A stretch of 64,000 nt of DNA. It comes from an uncultured Bacteroidia bacterium. Lineage in GTDB: Bacteria; Bacteroidota; Bacteroidia; Bacteroidales; UBA932. The DNA lies in NCBI GenBank assembly GCA_902768665.1, contig CACXMA010000015.1, positions 1-64,000 of the forward strand. The letters are read 5' to 3'. Positions 15,070 through 23,672 of this stretch are shown here, piece after piece. The notes under the pieces were generated by a model that was not told the origin of the DNA, searched no databases, and was given only the letters and a program-made list of their open reading frames with translations. The stretch's first letter is position 1. Each line of letters starts with the position of its first letter. A program made the translations under genes and the position numbers.

Positions 15070-15998
15070 AAGAGTTCTTCCGAAAATGGATGCTGCCGCT
15101 CGCGATGACCGTGGGCGTGCTGGCCTATCTGCTTTTCCATTTCTGCATTCCCGCCGGTGAGCCCTTCTACATGGGCTTTTGCGGCCATGTCCAGCCGATG
15201 CTGATCGGCCTGATGCTCTTCCTGCAGCTCAACCTCGTCGCGCCGGCGGACCTTCGATTCCACCGCTGGCATTTCCAGCTGCTGGGATTCCAGGCCCTCG
15301 TTTTCGCGGGTATGGCAGGCCTCGCCATGGTCATCCCGAACTTCGGCATCCGGACGCTGCTCGAGTGCGCGATGCTCTGCTTCATCTGCCCCACCGCCGC
15401 TGCGGCCGGAGTCATCACCACCAAGCTCGGCGGCAATCTCGCCGGCATCATGACCTACACCGTCATGGCGAACCTTCTCGCCGCGGTGATGATCCCGTCG
15501 ATGGTCCCGCTGATCCATCCCGCCGCCGACGCGGGCTTCTGGATGCTCTTTTTCGCGATCATCCGCCGCGTCTTCTCCATCCTGGTCCTTCCCCTGATCG
15601 CCGCCTGGACGATCCGTTTCCTCCTGCCGCGGCTGCAGCGCTACCTCGAGCGCTTTGCGCCGTGGGCGTTCTATATCTGGGGCATCAGCCTGCTCCTGTC
15701 CATTTCCCTGGCGACCTCCGCCCTCGTGGAGAGCGGCATCGGCGTGCTCCTTGCCGTCGCCATCGGCGTGGTCTCGCTCGGCTGCTGCATCCTCCAGTTC
15801 CTCATCGGGCGCCGGGGCGTGCGCCGCTATGGCCACAGCGAAGCCGTCACCGCCGGCCAGGCCCTCGGGCAGAAGAATACGGGCTTCATCATCTGGCTGG
15901 GCGTCAACTACATGACCCCCGTCACCTCCATCGCCGGCGGCCTCTATGCCGTCTGGCACAACCTCGTCAACTCCTGGCAGCTCATGCGGCAGAAATGA
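15066..15998 (+). CDS. Bile acid:sodium symporter (BASS) family transporter
   Basis: The 310-residue protein has about ten hydrophobic helices. It matches the SBF/BASS fold: FICPTAAAAGVITTKLGGN in the first half and GQALGQKNTGFIIWLGVNY in the second, the two discontinuous helices that bind sodium. Family members carry bile acids, pantoate, pyruvate or other organic anions. I chose the ATG at 15066, which overlaps the FNT stop by 4 bp; the open frame extends further upstream without support. Its TGA in turn overlaps the ATG of the flavoprotein gene. Confidence 0.88.
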   Translation: MKEFFRKWMLPLAMTVGVLAYLLFHFCIPAGEPFYMGFCGHVQPMLIGLMLFLQLNLVAPADLRFHRWHFQLLGFQALVFAGMAGLAMVIPNFGIRTLLECAMLCFICPTAAAAGVITTKLGGNLAGIMTYTVMANLLAAVMIPSMVPLIHPAADAGFWMLFFAIIRRVFSILVLPLIAAWTIRFLLPRLQRYLERFAPWAFYIWGISLLLSISLATSALVESGIGVLLAVAIGVVSLGCCILQFLIGRRGVRRYGHSEAVTAGQALGQKNTGFIIWLGVNYMTPVTSIAGGLYAVWHNLVNSWQLMRQK

Positions 15999-17188
15999 AA
16001 CGCATCGCCATCATAGGGGCAGGGGCCGCAGGCTGCTTCTGCGCGGCGAGGCTCAGGGAGCTGGCGCCGGAGATGGCCGTCGACGTGTATGAGGCCGGGA
16101 ACCGGGCGCTTGCCAAGGTCGCCATAACCGGCGGCGGGCGCTGCAACCTGACCAATACCTTTGCCGAAATCCGCAGCCTCGCCGAGGCCTATCCGCGGGG
16201 AGAAAGACTGATCAGGCGGCTCCTGAAGGCCTTTTCGCAGGACGACGCACGGGCCTGGTTCGAGGCAGCCGGCGTACCCCTCACCGAACGGGACGCGCCC
16301 TGCATCTTTCCGGCCTCGCAGGATGCCATGGACATCGTCCGGGCCCTGCTGCGGGGTATGGACGGCGCACGGCTCCATACCGGGAAGCGCCTTGCCTCGC
16401 TCGAGCCGGGCTGGACGCTCCGCTTTGCCGACGGGACGGTCGCCGCGGCGGATGCCGTCGTCGTCACCACCGGCGGGGGTCCGAAAGGGCTTCCGTTCCT
16501 GGAAGGACTTAACCTTGAGATCGTTCCGCCCGTCCCCTCCCTTTTCACCTTCACCATCCGCGACGCCGGCCTTCGCGGCCTGATGGGGCTCGTCGTGCCG
16601 GCCGCCGTCAGCCTGCCGGGAACGGGCTTCCGCGCGGAAGGGCCGCTTCTTATCACCGACTGGGGCCTCAGCGGACCGGCCGCGCTGAAACTGTCCTCCT
16701 ATGCCGCACGGCATCTGGCAGACGCCGGCTACCGGGCGCCGCTTGCCGTCAACTGGCTGGCCGCGCCGGAAAATACCGTCCGGGAGCGGCTGGAGGGCCT
16801 TTCACGCCAGCATCCGCAGAAGCGGCTCTGCTCGATACCGCTCTCTCCCCTGCCGGGCCGCCTGTGGGACTTCCTGCTCGGCCGCGCCGGCCTTCGGGAG
16901 GATCTCCGCTGGGCCGAGCTCGGCACGAAGGGCTTCAACCGCCTCGCGGCCGTCCTGACCGCGGACAGTTATACCATCGAGGGCAAGAGCCGTTTCCGCG
17001 AGGAGTTCGTGACCTGCGGCGGCGTATCGCTCGCAAACATCGACCTGAATACGCTCGCCTGCAAGTCGCATCCCGGCCTCTACTTCGCCGGAGAAGTCCT
17101 TGATATCGATGCCATTACGGGCGGCTTCAACCTCCAGGCGGCCTGGTCCACGGGCGATGCCGTCGCGCGCGCCTTGGCCAAGTCCTGA
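15995..17188 (+). CDS. HI0933/YhiN family FAD-dependent oxidoreductase
   Basis: The 397-residue flavoprotein has an N-terminal dinucleotide-binding motif (IAIIGAGAAGCFCAARL), a glycine-rich ITGGGRCNLTN segment and a C-terminal GEVLDIDAITGGFNLQAAWS typical of the HI0933/YhiN/BaiN group. One clostridial relative (BaiN) acts on bile-acid intermediates, but most members have no known substrate. The start is the ATG at 15995, overlapping the BASS stop. Coupling to a BASS carrier is suggestive, but does not prove a bile-acid role. Confidence 0.88.
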   Translation: MKRIAIIGAGAAGCFCAARLRELAPEMAVDVYEAGNRALAKVAITGGGRCNLTNTFAEIRSLAEAYPRGERLIRRLLKAFSQDDARAWFEAAGVPLTERDAPCIFPASQDAMDIVRALLRGMDGARLHTGKRLASLEPGWTLRFADGTVAAADAVVVTTGGGPKGLPFLEGLNLEIVPPVPSLFTFTIRDAGLRGLMGLVVPAAVSLPGTGFRAEGPLLITDWGLSGPAALKLSSYAARHLADAGYRAPLAVNWLAAPENTVRERLEGLSRQHPQKRLCSIPLSPLPGRLWDFLLGRAGLREDLRWAELGTKGFNRLAAVLTADSYTIEGKSRFREEFVTCGGVSLANIDLNTLACKSHPGLYFAGEVLDIDAITGGFNLQAAWSTGDAVARALAKS

Positions 17189-17196
17189 AAAAAACG

Positions 17197-17204
17197 TACT
17201 TTTG
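17197..17204 (+). promoter_or_regulatory. -7 box of the nucleoside deaminase gene
   Basis: TACTTTTG begins 8 bp after the flavoprotein stop and ends 12 bp before the ATG at 17217, so a new transcript starts here. Confidence 0.55.
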
Positions 17205-17216
17205 CATAAATTTTCG

Positions 17217-17687
17217 ATGAATATGAACGTAAATCCCTATATGCAAATGGCCATCGACGAAGCCCGTGAGGGCATCCACGGCGGCCACGGCGGTCCTTTC
17301 GGGACCGTTATCGTCAAGGACGGCGTCGTCGTGGGACGGGGCCACAACAAAGTCCTCCTCAACCACGACGCGACCTGCCACGGCGAAGTCGATGCGATCC
17401 GCACGGCCGGCGCCCGCCTCGGCACCTTCGACCTCTCCGGCTGCGTGCTCTACACCACCGGCGAGCCCTGCCACATGTGCCTTACCGCCTGCATGTGGGC
17501 CAACATCGACAAGATCTACTACGGCTGCACCATCGGCGACAACGACCGCATCGGCTTCCGCGACGACAAGTTCGACAAGATCTTCGGCGGACGCGACAAA
17601 CTGCCCGGCTTCATGGAGCAGGTCGACCGCGAAGCCTGCCTCGCCCTGTTCGACGAATACCTCTCCCTCGAGCACAGGAATTATTGA
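17217..17687 (+). CDS. Nucleoside/guanine deaminase-type zinc enzyme
   Basis: The 156-residue protein belongs to the cytidine/deoxycytidylate deaminase fold. The zinc site is HGEVDAI (His and catalytic Glu) and GEPCHMCLTAC (two Cys). The C-terminus (GFRDDKFDKIFGG) resembles bacterial guanine deaminases of the GuaD type, which convert guanine to xanthine. A tRNA adenosine deaminase is less likely. An alternative start is the second ATG at 17223. The Omp85 gene starts on its stop codon (TGATG). Confidence 0.85.
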   Translation: MNMNVNPYMQMAIDEAREGIHGGHGGPFGTVIVKDGVVVGRGHNKVLLNHDATCHGEVDAIRTAGARLGTFDLSGCVLYTTGEPCHMCLTACMWANIDKIYYGCTIGDNDRIGFRDDKFDKIFGGRDKLPGFMEQVDREACLALFDEYLSLEHRNY

Positions 17688-18979
17688 TGGGATCCGCAAG
17701 GAAACTGCTTTTCAGCCTCGTCTCCGGAGCTTTCCTGGCGACCGGGGCTGCGGCTCAGAAAAGTGAACCGGCCGTTACAGGCTGGCATTTTACCCCCATG
17801 CCCAATTTCTACTACAGCACGGACGTGGGGCTGAGCCTCGGCGCCTTCTGCGATTTCTTCAACTACGGTGACGGCTCGGAATACCCTAATTTCAGGGACC
17901 ATATCGGCGTGACGGCCACCTGGTCGTCCAACGGCGCGTACTTTGCGCACGTTCTCGGCGAATCCAAATCGCTCATACCGGGACTGGAGCTCATCGGCTC
18001 GCTGACCTACCGGAAGGCCCCTGCGAACAGTTTCTACGGCTACAACGGCTACCACTCCCCTTATGACTCCGCGCTGGACAAGCAGAAAGGCAGCGACATC
18101 GCCTATTACAACAACGAGCGCGAGCTCCTGCGCGCCGCGGCGACCGTCAAGGGGCGGATGCCCGGTTTCCTTCCGGAGCAGCTGAACTGGACGGCCGGAT
18201 TCCTGCTGCGGAGCATCCGCTATCAGGACCATTCCATCACGGGGCGCATTCCCGGCAGCGCCCGGAGCCTTTTCCATGACTACAAGGCCGCCGGACTCAT
18301 CCCGGACGACCAGGCGAGCGGCGGCGTCTCGCTGGAGGGCCGCATCGGACTGACCTGGGACAGCCGCGACGTCGACTGGGTCCCCAGCCGGGGCCTCTAT
18401 GCCGAACTCTACCTCAATGTCAACGGCGACTTTTCCGATTTCAGGCGCAATTACGGCCAGCTGGTCGCCCACGTGCGCCACTTCATTCCCATCCTCCCGG
18501 ACCGGATGACCCTCGCCTACCACCTGGGATTCCAGCAGGAGGTGTTCGGGCAGATGCCCTGGTACAACCTCAACGAGATCTCCACGCTGACCTACCTCTA
18601 TGAGGAGTCCGAGGGGCTCGGCAGCCGCTATACGATGCGCGGTCTGCTGTACAACCGCATCATGGCCGCGGGCTACGCCTGGGGCAATTTCGAGCTGCGG
18701 ACGCGGGTATGGAGCCTGGATCTGCTCAACCGGCACTTCGACATCGTGCTCAACCCCTTCTTCGACGCCGGCACGGTCACCCGCTTTTACCGCCTCGAGG
18801 AGCAGAAAGCCCAGCCGGCACTCTATACCGACAGCCGGCGCCGCGTGTTCATGAGCGCGGGTCTCGGAGCCAAACTCCAGATGAACACCAACTTCATCCT
18901 TTCCATGGAAATAGGGCGCGGATTCGACAAGGAAGTCGGCGACCTGACCTTTTCTATGTCCACCACCTATCTTTTCTAA
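17687..18979 (+). CDS. Omp85/BamA-superfamily outer membrane barrel, no POTRA domains
   Basis: The 430-residue protein has a signal peptide ending near GAAAQ and then an Omp85 surface-antigen type barrel. Visible strand motifs are GRIGLTWDSRDVDWVPSRGLY, which holds the family's x-D-S-R-D pattern, FNPFFD-like NPFFDAG, and a C-terminal aromatic (TTYLF). BamA proteins carry N-terminal POTRA repeats; here the barrel begins almost at once, so it is a POTRA-less member that may export a lipid or polymer or act as a hydrolase-free relative of patatin-type barrels. Translational coupling to the deaminase is probably positional. Confidence 0.8.
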   Translation: MGSARKLLFSLVSGAFLATGAAAQKSEPAVTGWHFTPMPNFYYSTDVGLSLGAFCDFFNYGDGSEYPNFRDHIGVTATWSSNGAYFAHVLGESKSLIPGLELIGSLTYRKAPANSFYGYNGYHSPYDSALDKQKGSDIAYYNNERELLRAAATVKGRMPGFLPEQLNWTAGFLLRSIRYQDHSITGRIPGSARSLFHDYKAAGLIPDDQASGGVSLEGRIGLTWDSRDVDWVPSRGLYAELYLNVNGDFSDFRRNYGQLVAHVRHFIPILPDRMTLAYHLGFQQEVFGQMPWYNLNEISTLTYLYEESEGLGSRYTMRGLLYNRIMAAGYAWGNFELRTRVWSLDLLNRHFDIVLNPFFDAGTVTRFYRLEEQKAQPALYTDSRRRVFMSAGLGAKLQMNTNFILSMEIGRGFDKEVGDLTFSMSTTYLF

Positions 18980-18997
18980 AAAAATCTTAAAAAAGAT
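18980..18997 (+). terminator. Weak AT-only hairpin after the Omp85 gene
   Basis: AAATCTT and AAGATTT (18980-18986, 18991-18997) flank a 4-base loop directly after the stop. It has no GC and no clear T-run, so termination is uncertain. Confidence 0.3.
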
Positions 18998-19020
18998 TTG
19001 GACAGTTCAAAAAAAGATTA

Positions 19021-19028
19021 TACCTTTG
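19021..19028 (+). promoter_or_regulatory. -7 box of the tRNA-Lys pair
   Basis: TACCTTTG, 35 bp before the first tRNA-Lys. Confidence 0.6.
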
Positions 19029-19063
19029 CAATCCCAAAACGGAAACCCGCTTGGGAAATGGAA

Positions 19064-19136
19064 GATTCGTTAGCTCAGTTGGTAGAGCACATCCCTTTTA
19101 AGGATGGGGTCTCGGGTTCGAGCCCCGAACGAATCA
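19064..19136 (+). tRNA. tRNA-Lys (anticodon TTT)
   Basis: A full cloverleaf is visible. Acceptor GATTCGT pairs with ACGAATC, the D-arm is GCTCAGTTGGTAGAGC, the anticodon loop CTTTTAA sits in an ATCC/GGAT stem, and the T-arm contains GGTTCGAGC. The 3' CCA is not encoded. It reads AAA and, by wobble, AAG. Confidence 0.97.
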
Positions 19137-19161
19137 CAAGGGAGAGAATCTTCCAAAACGA

Positions 19162-19234
19162 GCGCTCTTAGCTCAGCTGGTAGAGCAATTGACTCTTAAT
19201 CAATGGGTCCAGGGTTCGAGTCCCTGAGAGCGCA
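19162..19234 (+). tRNA. tRNA-Lys (anticodon CTT)
   Basis: Acceptor GCGCTCT pairs with AGAGCGC. The anticodon loop CTCTTAA between TTGA and TCAA gives anticodon CTT, and the T-loop GGTTCGAGTCC is standard. CCA is not encoded. It lies 25 bp after the TTT isoacceptor and is presumably co-transcribed. A dedicated AAG reader fits the high GC of the genome. Confidence 0.97.
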
Positions 19235-19240
19235 CAGAAG

Positions 19241-19265
19241 CCCGGCCGCAAGGTCGGGTTTTTTT
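19241..19265 (+). terminator. Intrinsic terminator of the tRNA-Lys operon
   Basis: CCCGGCC and GGTCGGG form a 7-bp stem with a GCAA tetraloop, followed by seven T. The T-run leads directly into the next promoter box (19268-19275). Confidence 0.9.
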
Positions 19266-19267
19266 CG

Positions 19268-19275
19268 TATCTTTG
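19268..19275 (+). promoter_or_regulatory. -7 box of the LD-carboxypeptidase gene
   Basis: TATCTTTG ends only 4 bases before the ATG at 19280, which predicts a leaderless or nearly leaderless message. Confidence 0.55.
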
Positions 19276-19279
19276 CCCC

Positions 19280-20281
19280 ATGAAATCCTTCCGCATTCCC
19301 CTCCTTGCCATGGCCGCGGCCGCCCTGCTGGCTGCCTGCCATGCGCCCGAATCCCCGAAAACGATTGTCCAGCCCGCTTTTCTCCAGCCCGGCGACCGGA
19401 TCGCGCTCGTCGAGCCGTCCTTCGCCCAGGCCGATTCCGCCGTGGCCATCACCACCGCCATCCTGGAGTCCTGGGGCTATGAAACCGTCGTCGGAAAGAA
19501 CGTCGGAAAAAAGCACGCCGGCGCCTATGCGGGCACGGCCGAGGAGAGGGCTGCGGACCTGAAATGGGCCCTGGAGGATCCGGATATCGACGCCATTCTC
19601 TGCCTCGGCGGCGGTTACGGGGCGATCCAGCTGCTGGAATACCTCACCCCCGAGGACTTCCGCGCCCATCCGAAATGGCTCATCGGCTTCAGCGACATCA
19701 CGGTGCTCCACGCCATGAACGTCTCCGCCGGCGTCATGTCCCTGCAGGCCACCGTGGGCGGCATCATGTCCCGCTTCCACGGCGAAGACCCGTCCAGCCT
19801 TGCGCTGAAGGATTTCCTTGCGGGGAATGTCCCTGCCTACGCGGTCCCGGCCCATCCGCTCAATATCCCGGGCGAAGCCTCGGGCACCCTCGTCGGCGGC
19901 AACCTTTGCACCTATGTCACGCTGGAAGGCACCTGGGCCGATTATTTCGACACCGCGGAAGGCGATCTGATCCTCTTCATCGAGGAGGTCGAGGAGACCT
20001 GGCACAGCATCGACCGCCTCTTCAACATGCTCCGCCTGACCGGGCGTCTCGCCCGCGTCAAAGGCGTCATCCTCGGCCAGTTCACCGACTGCCCCGCCGA
20101 CCTGGACTACGCCAGCCCCGAGGCGATGCTGGTGGAAGAATACCTCCGCTCGATGGATATCCCCGTCTGCTGCGGTTTCCCCGCCGGCCACGAGTTCGAG
20201 AACAATATGCCGCTCCCCTTCGGCGCGACGGCTCATCTTGCCGTCACTCCGGGCGGCGCGACGCTCCGCTTCGACCTGTAA
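19280..20281 (+). CDS. S66 family LD-carboxypeptidase lipoprotein
   Basis: The 333-residue protein belongs to the LdcA-type serine peptidases that remove D-Ala from murein tetrapeptides, or to microcin-immunity relatives. It has a lipoprotein signal (LLAAC, Cys20), so it is probably periplasmic, unlike cytoplasmic LdcA. Catalytic elements are visible: GGGYGAIQLLEYL, the nucleophile Ser in IGFSDIT (about residue 138), a Glu in FIEEVEETWHSIDR and the His in PAGHEFENNMPLPFG. The basic residues of the signal require the first ATG, despite the very short leader. Confidence 0.92.
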   Translation: MKSFRIPLLAMAAAALLAACHAPESPKTIVQPAFLQPGDRIALVEPSFAQADSAVAITTAILESWGYETVVGKNVGKKHAGAYAGTAEERAADLKWALEDPDIDAILCLGGGYGAIQLLEYLTPEDFRAHPKWLIGFSDITVLHAMNVSAGVMSLQATVGGIMSRFHGEDPSSLALKDFLAGNVPAYAVPAHPLNIPGEASGTLVGGNLCTYVTLEGTWADYFDTAEGDLILFIEEVEETWHSIDRLFNMLRLTGRLARVKGVILGQFTDCPADLDYASPEAMLVEEYLRSMDIPVCCGFPAGHEFENNMPLPFGATAHLAVTPGGATLRFDL

Positions 20282-20283
20282 CA

Positions 20284-20313
20284 GAAAAAGGCAGCCCGAA
20301 ACGGACTGCCTTT
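20284..20313 (+). terminator. Terminator hairpin, copy 1 of a repeated element
   Basis: AAAGGCAG and CTGCCTTT plus an inner CCG/CGG enclose an AAA loop, with one C-A mismatch. A stretch of 29 bases (20284-20312) recurs exactly at 23673-23701, again just after a plus-strand gene. Confidence 0.8.
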
Positions 20314-20317
20314 CTGG

Positions 20318-20392
20318 TAGGGACGGTCGGGCTCGAACCGACGACCTCTTCAATGTGACTGAAGCGCTCTGAACCGACTGAGCTACGCCCCT
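20318..20392 (-). tRNA. tRNA-Val (anticodon CAC)
   Basis: On the minus strand the acceptor AGGGGCG pairs with CGTCCCT (one G-T wobble). The D-arm is GCTCAGTCGGTTCAGAGC, the anticodon stem CTTCA/TGAAG encloses GTCACAT (anticodon CAC), and the T-loop GGTTCGAGCC is standard. CCA is encoded (20315-20317), unlike in the two tRNA-Lys genes. It reads GTG. Confidence 0.95.
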
Positions 20393-20455
20393 GAATGATT
20401 GCGGACGACAAAGGTAGAACTTTTCCGCGAAACATCCAAACGACAGAGGGATTTT

Positions 20456-21868
20456 TTATTCCTCCGCCTCTTCCGATCCGTCAAACCACTCGCCGTTATC
20501 GGGCGCGGCCTGCGGCAATTCAACGGCGGGTTCGCCGGTCAGATAAAGCGTGACGTTCTCCGCGTCCAGCCGGATCTTCAGCCACTGCAGGAAGCCCTGC
20601 GGGTCCTTGAAGGCGGCATCCACGAAGGCCGTCACGACGACGTTCTTTTCGAGGGAATCCCTGGCGGGGATGACACGGGCGCCGCGGCCGAGCGTGAATT
20701 CGCGCACGCCGGGGAACTGCCCCTGCACCTCACGGGCGATCTTCAGGTAATCAAATTCGGCGCGTTCATACTGAGACAGTTCTCCTTCGAGCGATTCGAT
20801 CCGGGCGTCCTTGGCGGCAAGCTCCTGCTCATAACGCTGGAAGAAGTCGCGCGTCACGGCCTCATAGTCAACGGCCTTGCCGGCGCCGAAATTCTGCTCG
20901 TGGAGGGTCAGGCGCTCCTTTTCCACACCGCAGGCCCAGGCCGCACGGAAGAGGATATCCTTCTCGTTCTCGTTCAGCGGGTCGCCGGTGAGGTAGATGT
21001 CGGCCGTCGGCGTCCAGCCGCTGTTGACCTTATAATCATACATATAGCGGCCGCCGTAGATGCGGTTTTCCTTGACGAACTGCTGGACCTTCTGCTCGAA
21101 CTGGTTCACGCGGACCATCTGGACGGCACTGATGGTGCTCGGCACGAGGATGAGGAGCATCACGACGGTCATGATGTTGCGGGTGCGCTTGCGGGCCTTG
21201 ACGTCGATGAAGGCCACCGGCTCGAAACGCAGGAACTTCGTCATCACATAGGTCGCCATGATGATGAAGACGGTGTTGATCAGAAAGAGGAAGAGGGCGC
21301 CGAAGAAGAAATGCGCGTTGGCGTGGGCCAGACCGTAGCCGGCCGTGCAGAGCGGCGGCATGAGGGCCGTGGCGATGGCCACGCCGGAAAGGACCGTTCC
21401 GCGTTCGCTACGGCTGTTCTCGAGCATGCCGGCCAGACCGCCGAACAGGGCGATGAGCACGTCGTAGATGGTCGGACTCGTGCGGGCTTCCAGCTCGGTC
21501 GGGTCCACCAGGCTCAGCGGGCTGATGAAGAAATAGGCCGCCGAGGCCGCCAGGGACACGAGGAACATGATCAGCAGGTTCCTGAGCGCATCCTTCATCA
21601 ACTGCCCATCGAAGGTGCCCATGGAAAAGCCCATGCCGATGATCGGCCCCATCAGCGGGGAGATGAGCATCGCGCCGATGATGACGGCCGTCGAGTTGAC
21701 GTTCAGGCCGACGGAGGCGATGACGATGGAGAAAGCGAGGATCCAGACGTTGGCCCCGCGGAACCAGATGTTATTGCGAATGCGGCTGGCAGCGCCTTCG
21801 CGGTCGAGCTCGACCGAAAAGTCCGTCGTGGAGCGGAACCAGCCCTTGATATTCTTCCAAATGCCCAT
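20456..21868 (-). CDS. DUF389 membrane protein
   Basis: The 470-residue protein has an N-terminal membrane domain with about six helices carrying DUF389 motifs (STAVIIGAMLISPLMGPIIG, GVAIATALMPPLCTAGYG). An extended cytoplasmic or periplasmic C-terminal part follows with a coiled coil around 340-370. The family (TIGR00341/TIGR00271-like) is widespread and has no established function. The C-terminus is acidic (DGSEEAEE). It reads away from the nucleoside kinase gene, with a 142-bp divergent gap. Confidence 0.88.
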   Translation of the reverse strand: MGIWKNIKGWFRSTTDFSVELDREGAASRIRNNIWFRGANVWILAFSIVIASVGLNVNSTAVIIGAMLISPLMGPIIGMGFSMGTFDGQLMKDALRNLLIMFLVSLAASAAYFFISPLSLVDPTELEARTSPTIYDVLIALFGGLAGMLENSRSERGTVLSGVAIATALMPPLCTAGYGLAHANAHFFFGALFLFLINTVFIIMATYVMTKFLRFEPVAFIDVKARKRTRNIMTVVMLLILVPSTISAVQMVRVNQFEQKVQQFVKENRIYGGRYMYDYKVNSGWTPTADIYLTGDPLNENEKDILFRAAWACGVEKERLTLHEQNFGAGKAVDYEAVTRDFFQRYEQELAAKDARIESLEGELSQYERAEFDYLKIAREVQGQFPGVREFTLGRGARVIPARDSLEKNVVVTAFVDAAFKDPQGFLQWLKIRLDAENVTLYLTGEPAVELPQAAPDNGEWFDGSEEAEE

Positions 21869-21953
21869 GGCTTAATACGTTAAAGAGGACCGCATGCCTC
21901 ATATTCCGCGAATTTAATGATTTTTCCCGAAAGCCGTGAAAAAAACTTGGACG

Positions 21954-21977
21954 GAAACGGAATTTGCGGTAAATTTG
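21954..21977 (+). promoter_or_regulatory. Promoter of the nucleoside kinase gene
   Basis: TAAATTTG (21970-21977) is preceded by a TTG about 20 bp upstream and lies 33 bp before the ATG at 22011. Confidence 0.55.
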
Positions 21978-22010
21978 TAGGCATCTTACACTATTATAAT
22001 ACGCGTCAAG

Positions 22011-23669
22011 ATGCTTCGGATCTTTTGCAAGAACACCCAGACCTTCGCGGAATTCGCGGAAGGGACCCCTCTTATCGAAATGCTCGACACCTTCCGCTTC
22101 GACCGGCCCTTCCCGATCGTATCCGCCAAGGTGAACAACGTTTCCCAGGGCCTGAAATTCCGTGTCTATCAGAACAGAACGGTCGAATTCCTCGATTATA
22201 CGACCTACGGCGGACGCAGTGTGTACTCGCGTTCGCTTTGTTTTTTGCTGTCGAAGTCGTGCCTCGACATCTTCCCGGGATGCAAGATCACCATGCGCCG
22301 GCCGCTGTCCAAGGGCTATTTCTGCGACCTCAGGAAGCCGGACGGCTCGGCCGTAACGGCGGAAGACATCGCTGCGGTCCGCGCCCGCATGCAGCAGCTT
22401 GTCGACCGGGACGAGCGTTTCCACCGCCACGAGGTCACCGTGGAAGAGGCCATCGAGATGTTCCGCGGCCTCGGCTATGAAGACAAGGTCAAGCTGCTGA
22501 AGACCTGCGGAGACGTCTATGTCAAGTACTATACGCTCGAGGACACGCCCGACTTCTTCTACGACTGCCTCGTCCCGAGCTGCGGCTACCTCAAGGTCTG
22601 GTCCGTGGAGCCCTTCCGCGACGGCATCCTCCTCCGCATCCCCGACCGGCACAACCCCGACGTCCTGGCCTATTATGAGAACCAGCCGAAGACCTTCGAA
22701 GTCTTCTCCGAGACGCTGAAATGGAACCGTTATGTCGGCCTGAGCAATGTCGGCGACGTCAACTGCGCCTGCCTCAAGGGCCGCGCCAGCGAGCTGATCC
22801 AGGTCTCCGAAGCCCTCCAGGAGAAGAAAATCGTCCAGATCGCCGAAGAGATCGACCGCCGCTACCACGACCCGGAAAAGCCCGTCCGCCTTGTCCTGAT
22901 CACCGGTCCGAGTTCCTCCGGCAAGACGACCTTCTGCCACCGTATCAGCATCCAGCTGATGGCCTGCGGTCTCCGCCCGATCTTCTTCTCGACCGACGAC
23001 TATTTCGTCAACCGCGTCGACACGCCGAAGTTCCCGGACGGCAGCTATGATTTCGACAATTTCGACACCGTCGACCACGTCGCCCTCCAGCAGGACGTGC
23101 TGAAGCTCCTCAGCGGCGAGGTCGTCTCCGTCCCCGAATACAATTTCACCACCGGCAAGCGCGAGTACAACGGCAAGACCCTCCAGCTGACGGAAGGCAC
23201 CATCCTGCTGATCGAAGGCATCCACGCGCTGAACCCGATGCTGACGAACCTCGTCGACGAGTCCCTGAAGTTCCGCATCTTCATCTCCACGCTGACCTCC
23301 ATCGCCCTCGACGACCACAACTGCATCCCGACGAGCGACAACCGCCTGCTGCGCCGCATCCTCCGCGACTACAACAAGGGCGCCTTCACGGCCCGCGAGA
23401 CCATCGCCCAGTGGCCGAACGTCCGCCGCGCCGAGGTCAAATGGATCTATCCGTACCAGGAAACGGCCGACGTGCTTTTCAACTCCGCCTATCTGGTGGA
23501 ATTCGCCGTCCTGCGGAACCACGCCGAACGCGTGCTCTCGACCGTCCCGAAGAACTGCCCCGAGTACAGCGAGGCGCACCGCCTGCTGAAATTCATCCAC
23601 TACTTCACGCCCGTGAGCGACCGCGAGATTCCGAACACTTCGCTCCTTCGCGAGTTCGTCGCAAGATAA
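22011..23669 (+). CDS. Nucleoside kinase (uridine kinase-like with N-terminal extension)
   Basis: The 552-residue protein has a C-terminal uridine kinase-type P-loop domain, with Walker A GPSSSGKTTFCHR at about 300 and FFSTDDYFVNR nearby, as in Udk/phosphoribulokinase. The N-terminal 250-odd residues resemble the TGS and threonyl-tRNA synthetase editing-like module found in a conserved Bacteroidetes/Firmicutes family of large nucleoside kinases. It probably phosphorylates a pyrimidine nucleoside for salvage; the role of the extra module is unknown. It ends in a repeated terminator element. Confidence 0.85.
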   Translation: MLRIFCKNTQTFAEFAEGTPLIEMLDTFRFDRPFPIVSAKVNNVSQGLKFRVYQNRTVEFLDYTTYGGRSVYSRSLCFLLSKSCLDIFPGCKITMRRPLSKGYFCDLRKPDGSAVTAEDIAAVRARMQQLVDRDERFHRHEVTVEEAIEMFRGLGYEDKVKLLKTCGDVYVKYYTLEDTPDFFYDCLVPSCGYLKVWSVEPFRDGILLRIPDRHNPDVLAYYENQPKTFEVFSETLKWNRYVGLSNVGDVNCACLKGRASELIQVSEALQEKKIVQIAEEIDRRYHDPEKPVRLVLITGPSSSGKTTFCHRISIQLMACGLRPIFFSTDDYFVNRVDTPKFPDGSYDFDNFDTVDHVALQQDVLKLLSGEVVSVPEYNFTTGKREYNGKTLQLTEGTILLIEGIHALNPMLTNLVDESLKFRIFISTLTSIALDDHNCIPTSDNRLLRRILRDYNKGAFTARETIAQWPNVRRAEVKWIYPYQETADVLFNSAYLVEFAVLRNHAERVLSTVPKNCPEYSEAHRLLKFIHYFTPVSDREIPNTSLLREFVAR

Positions 23670-23672
23670 AAC

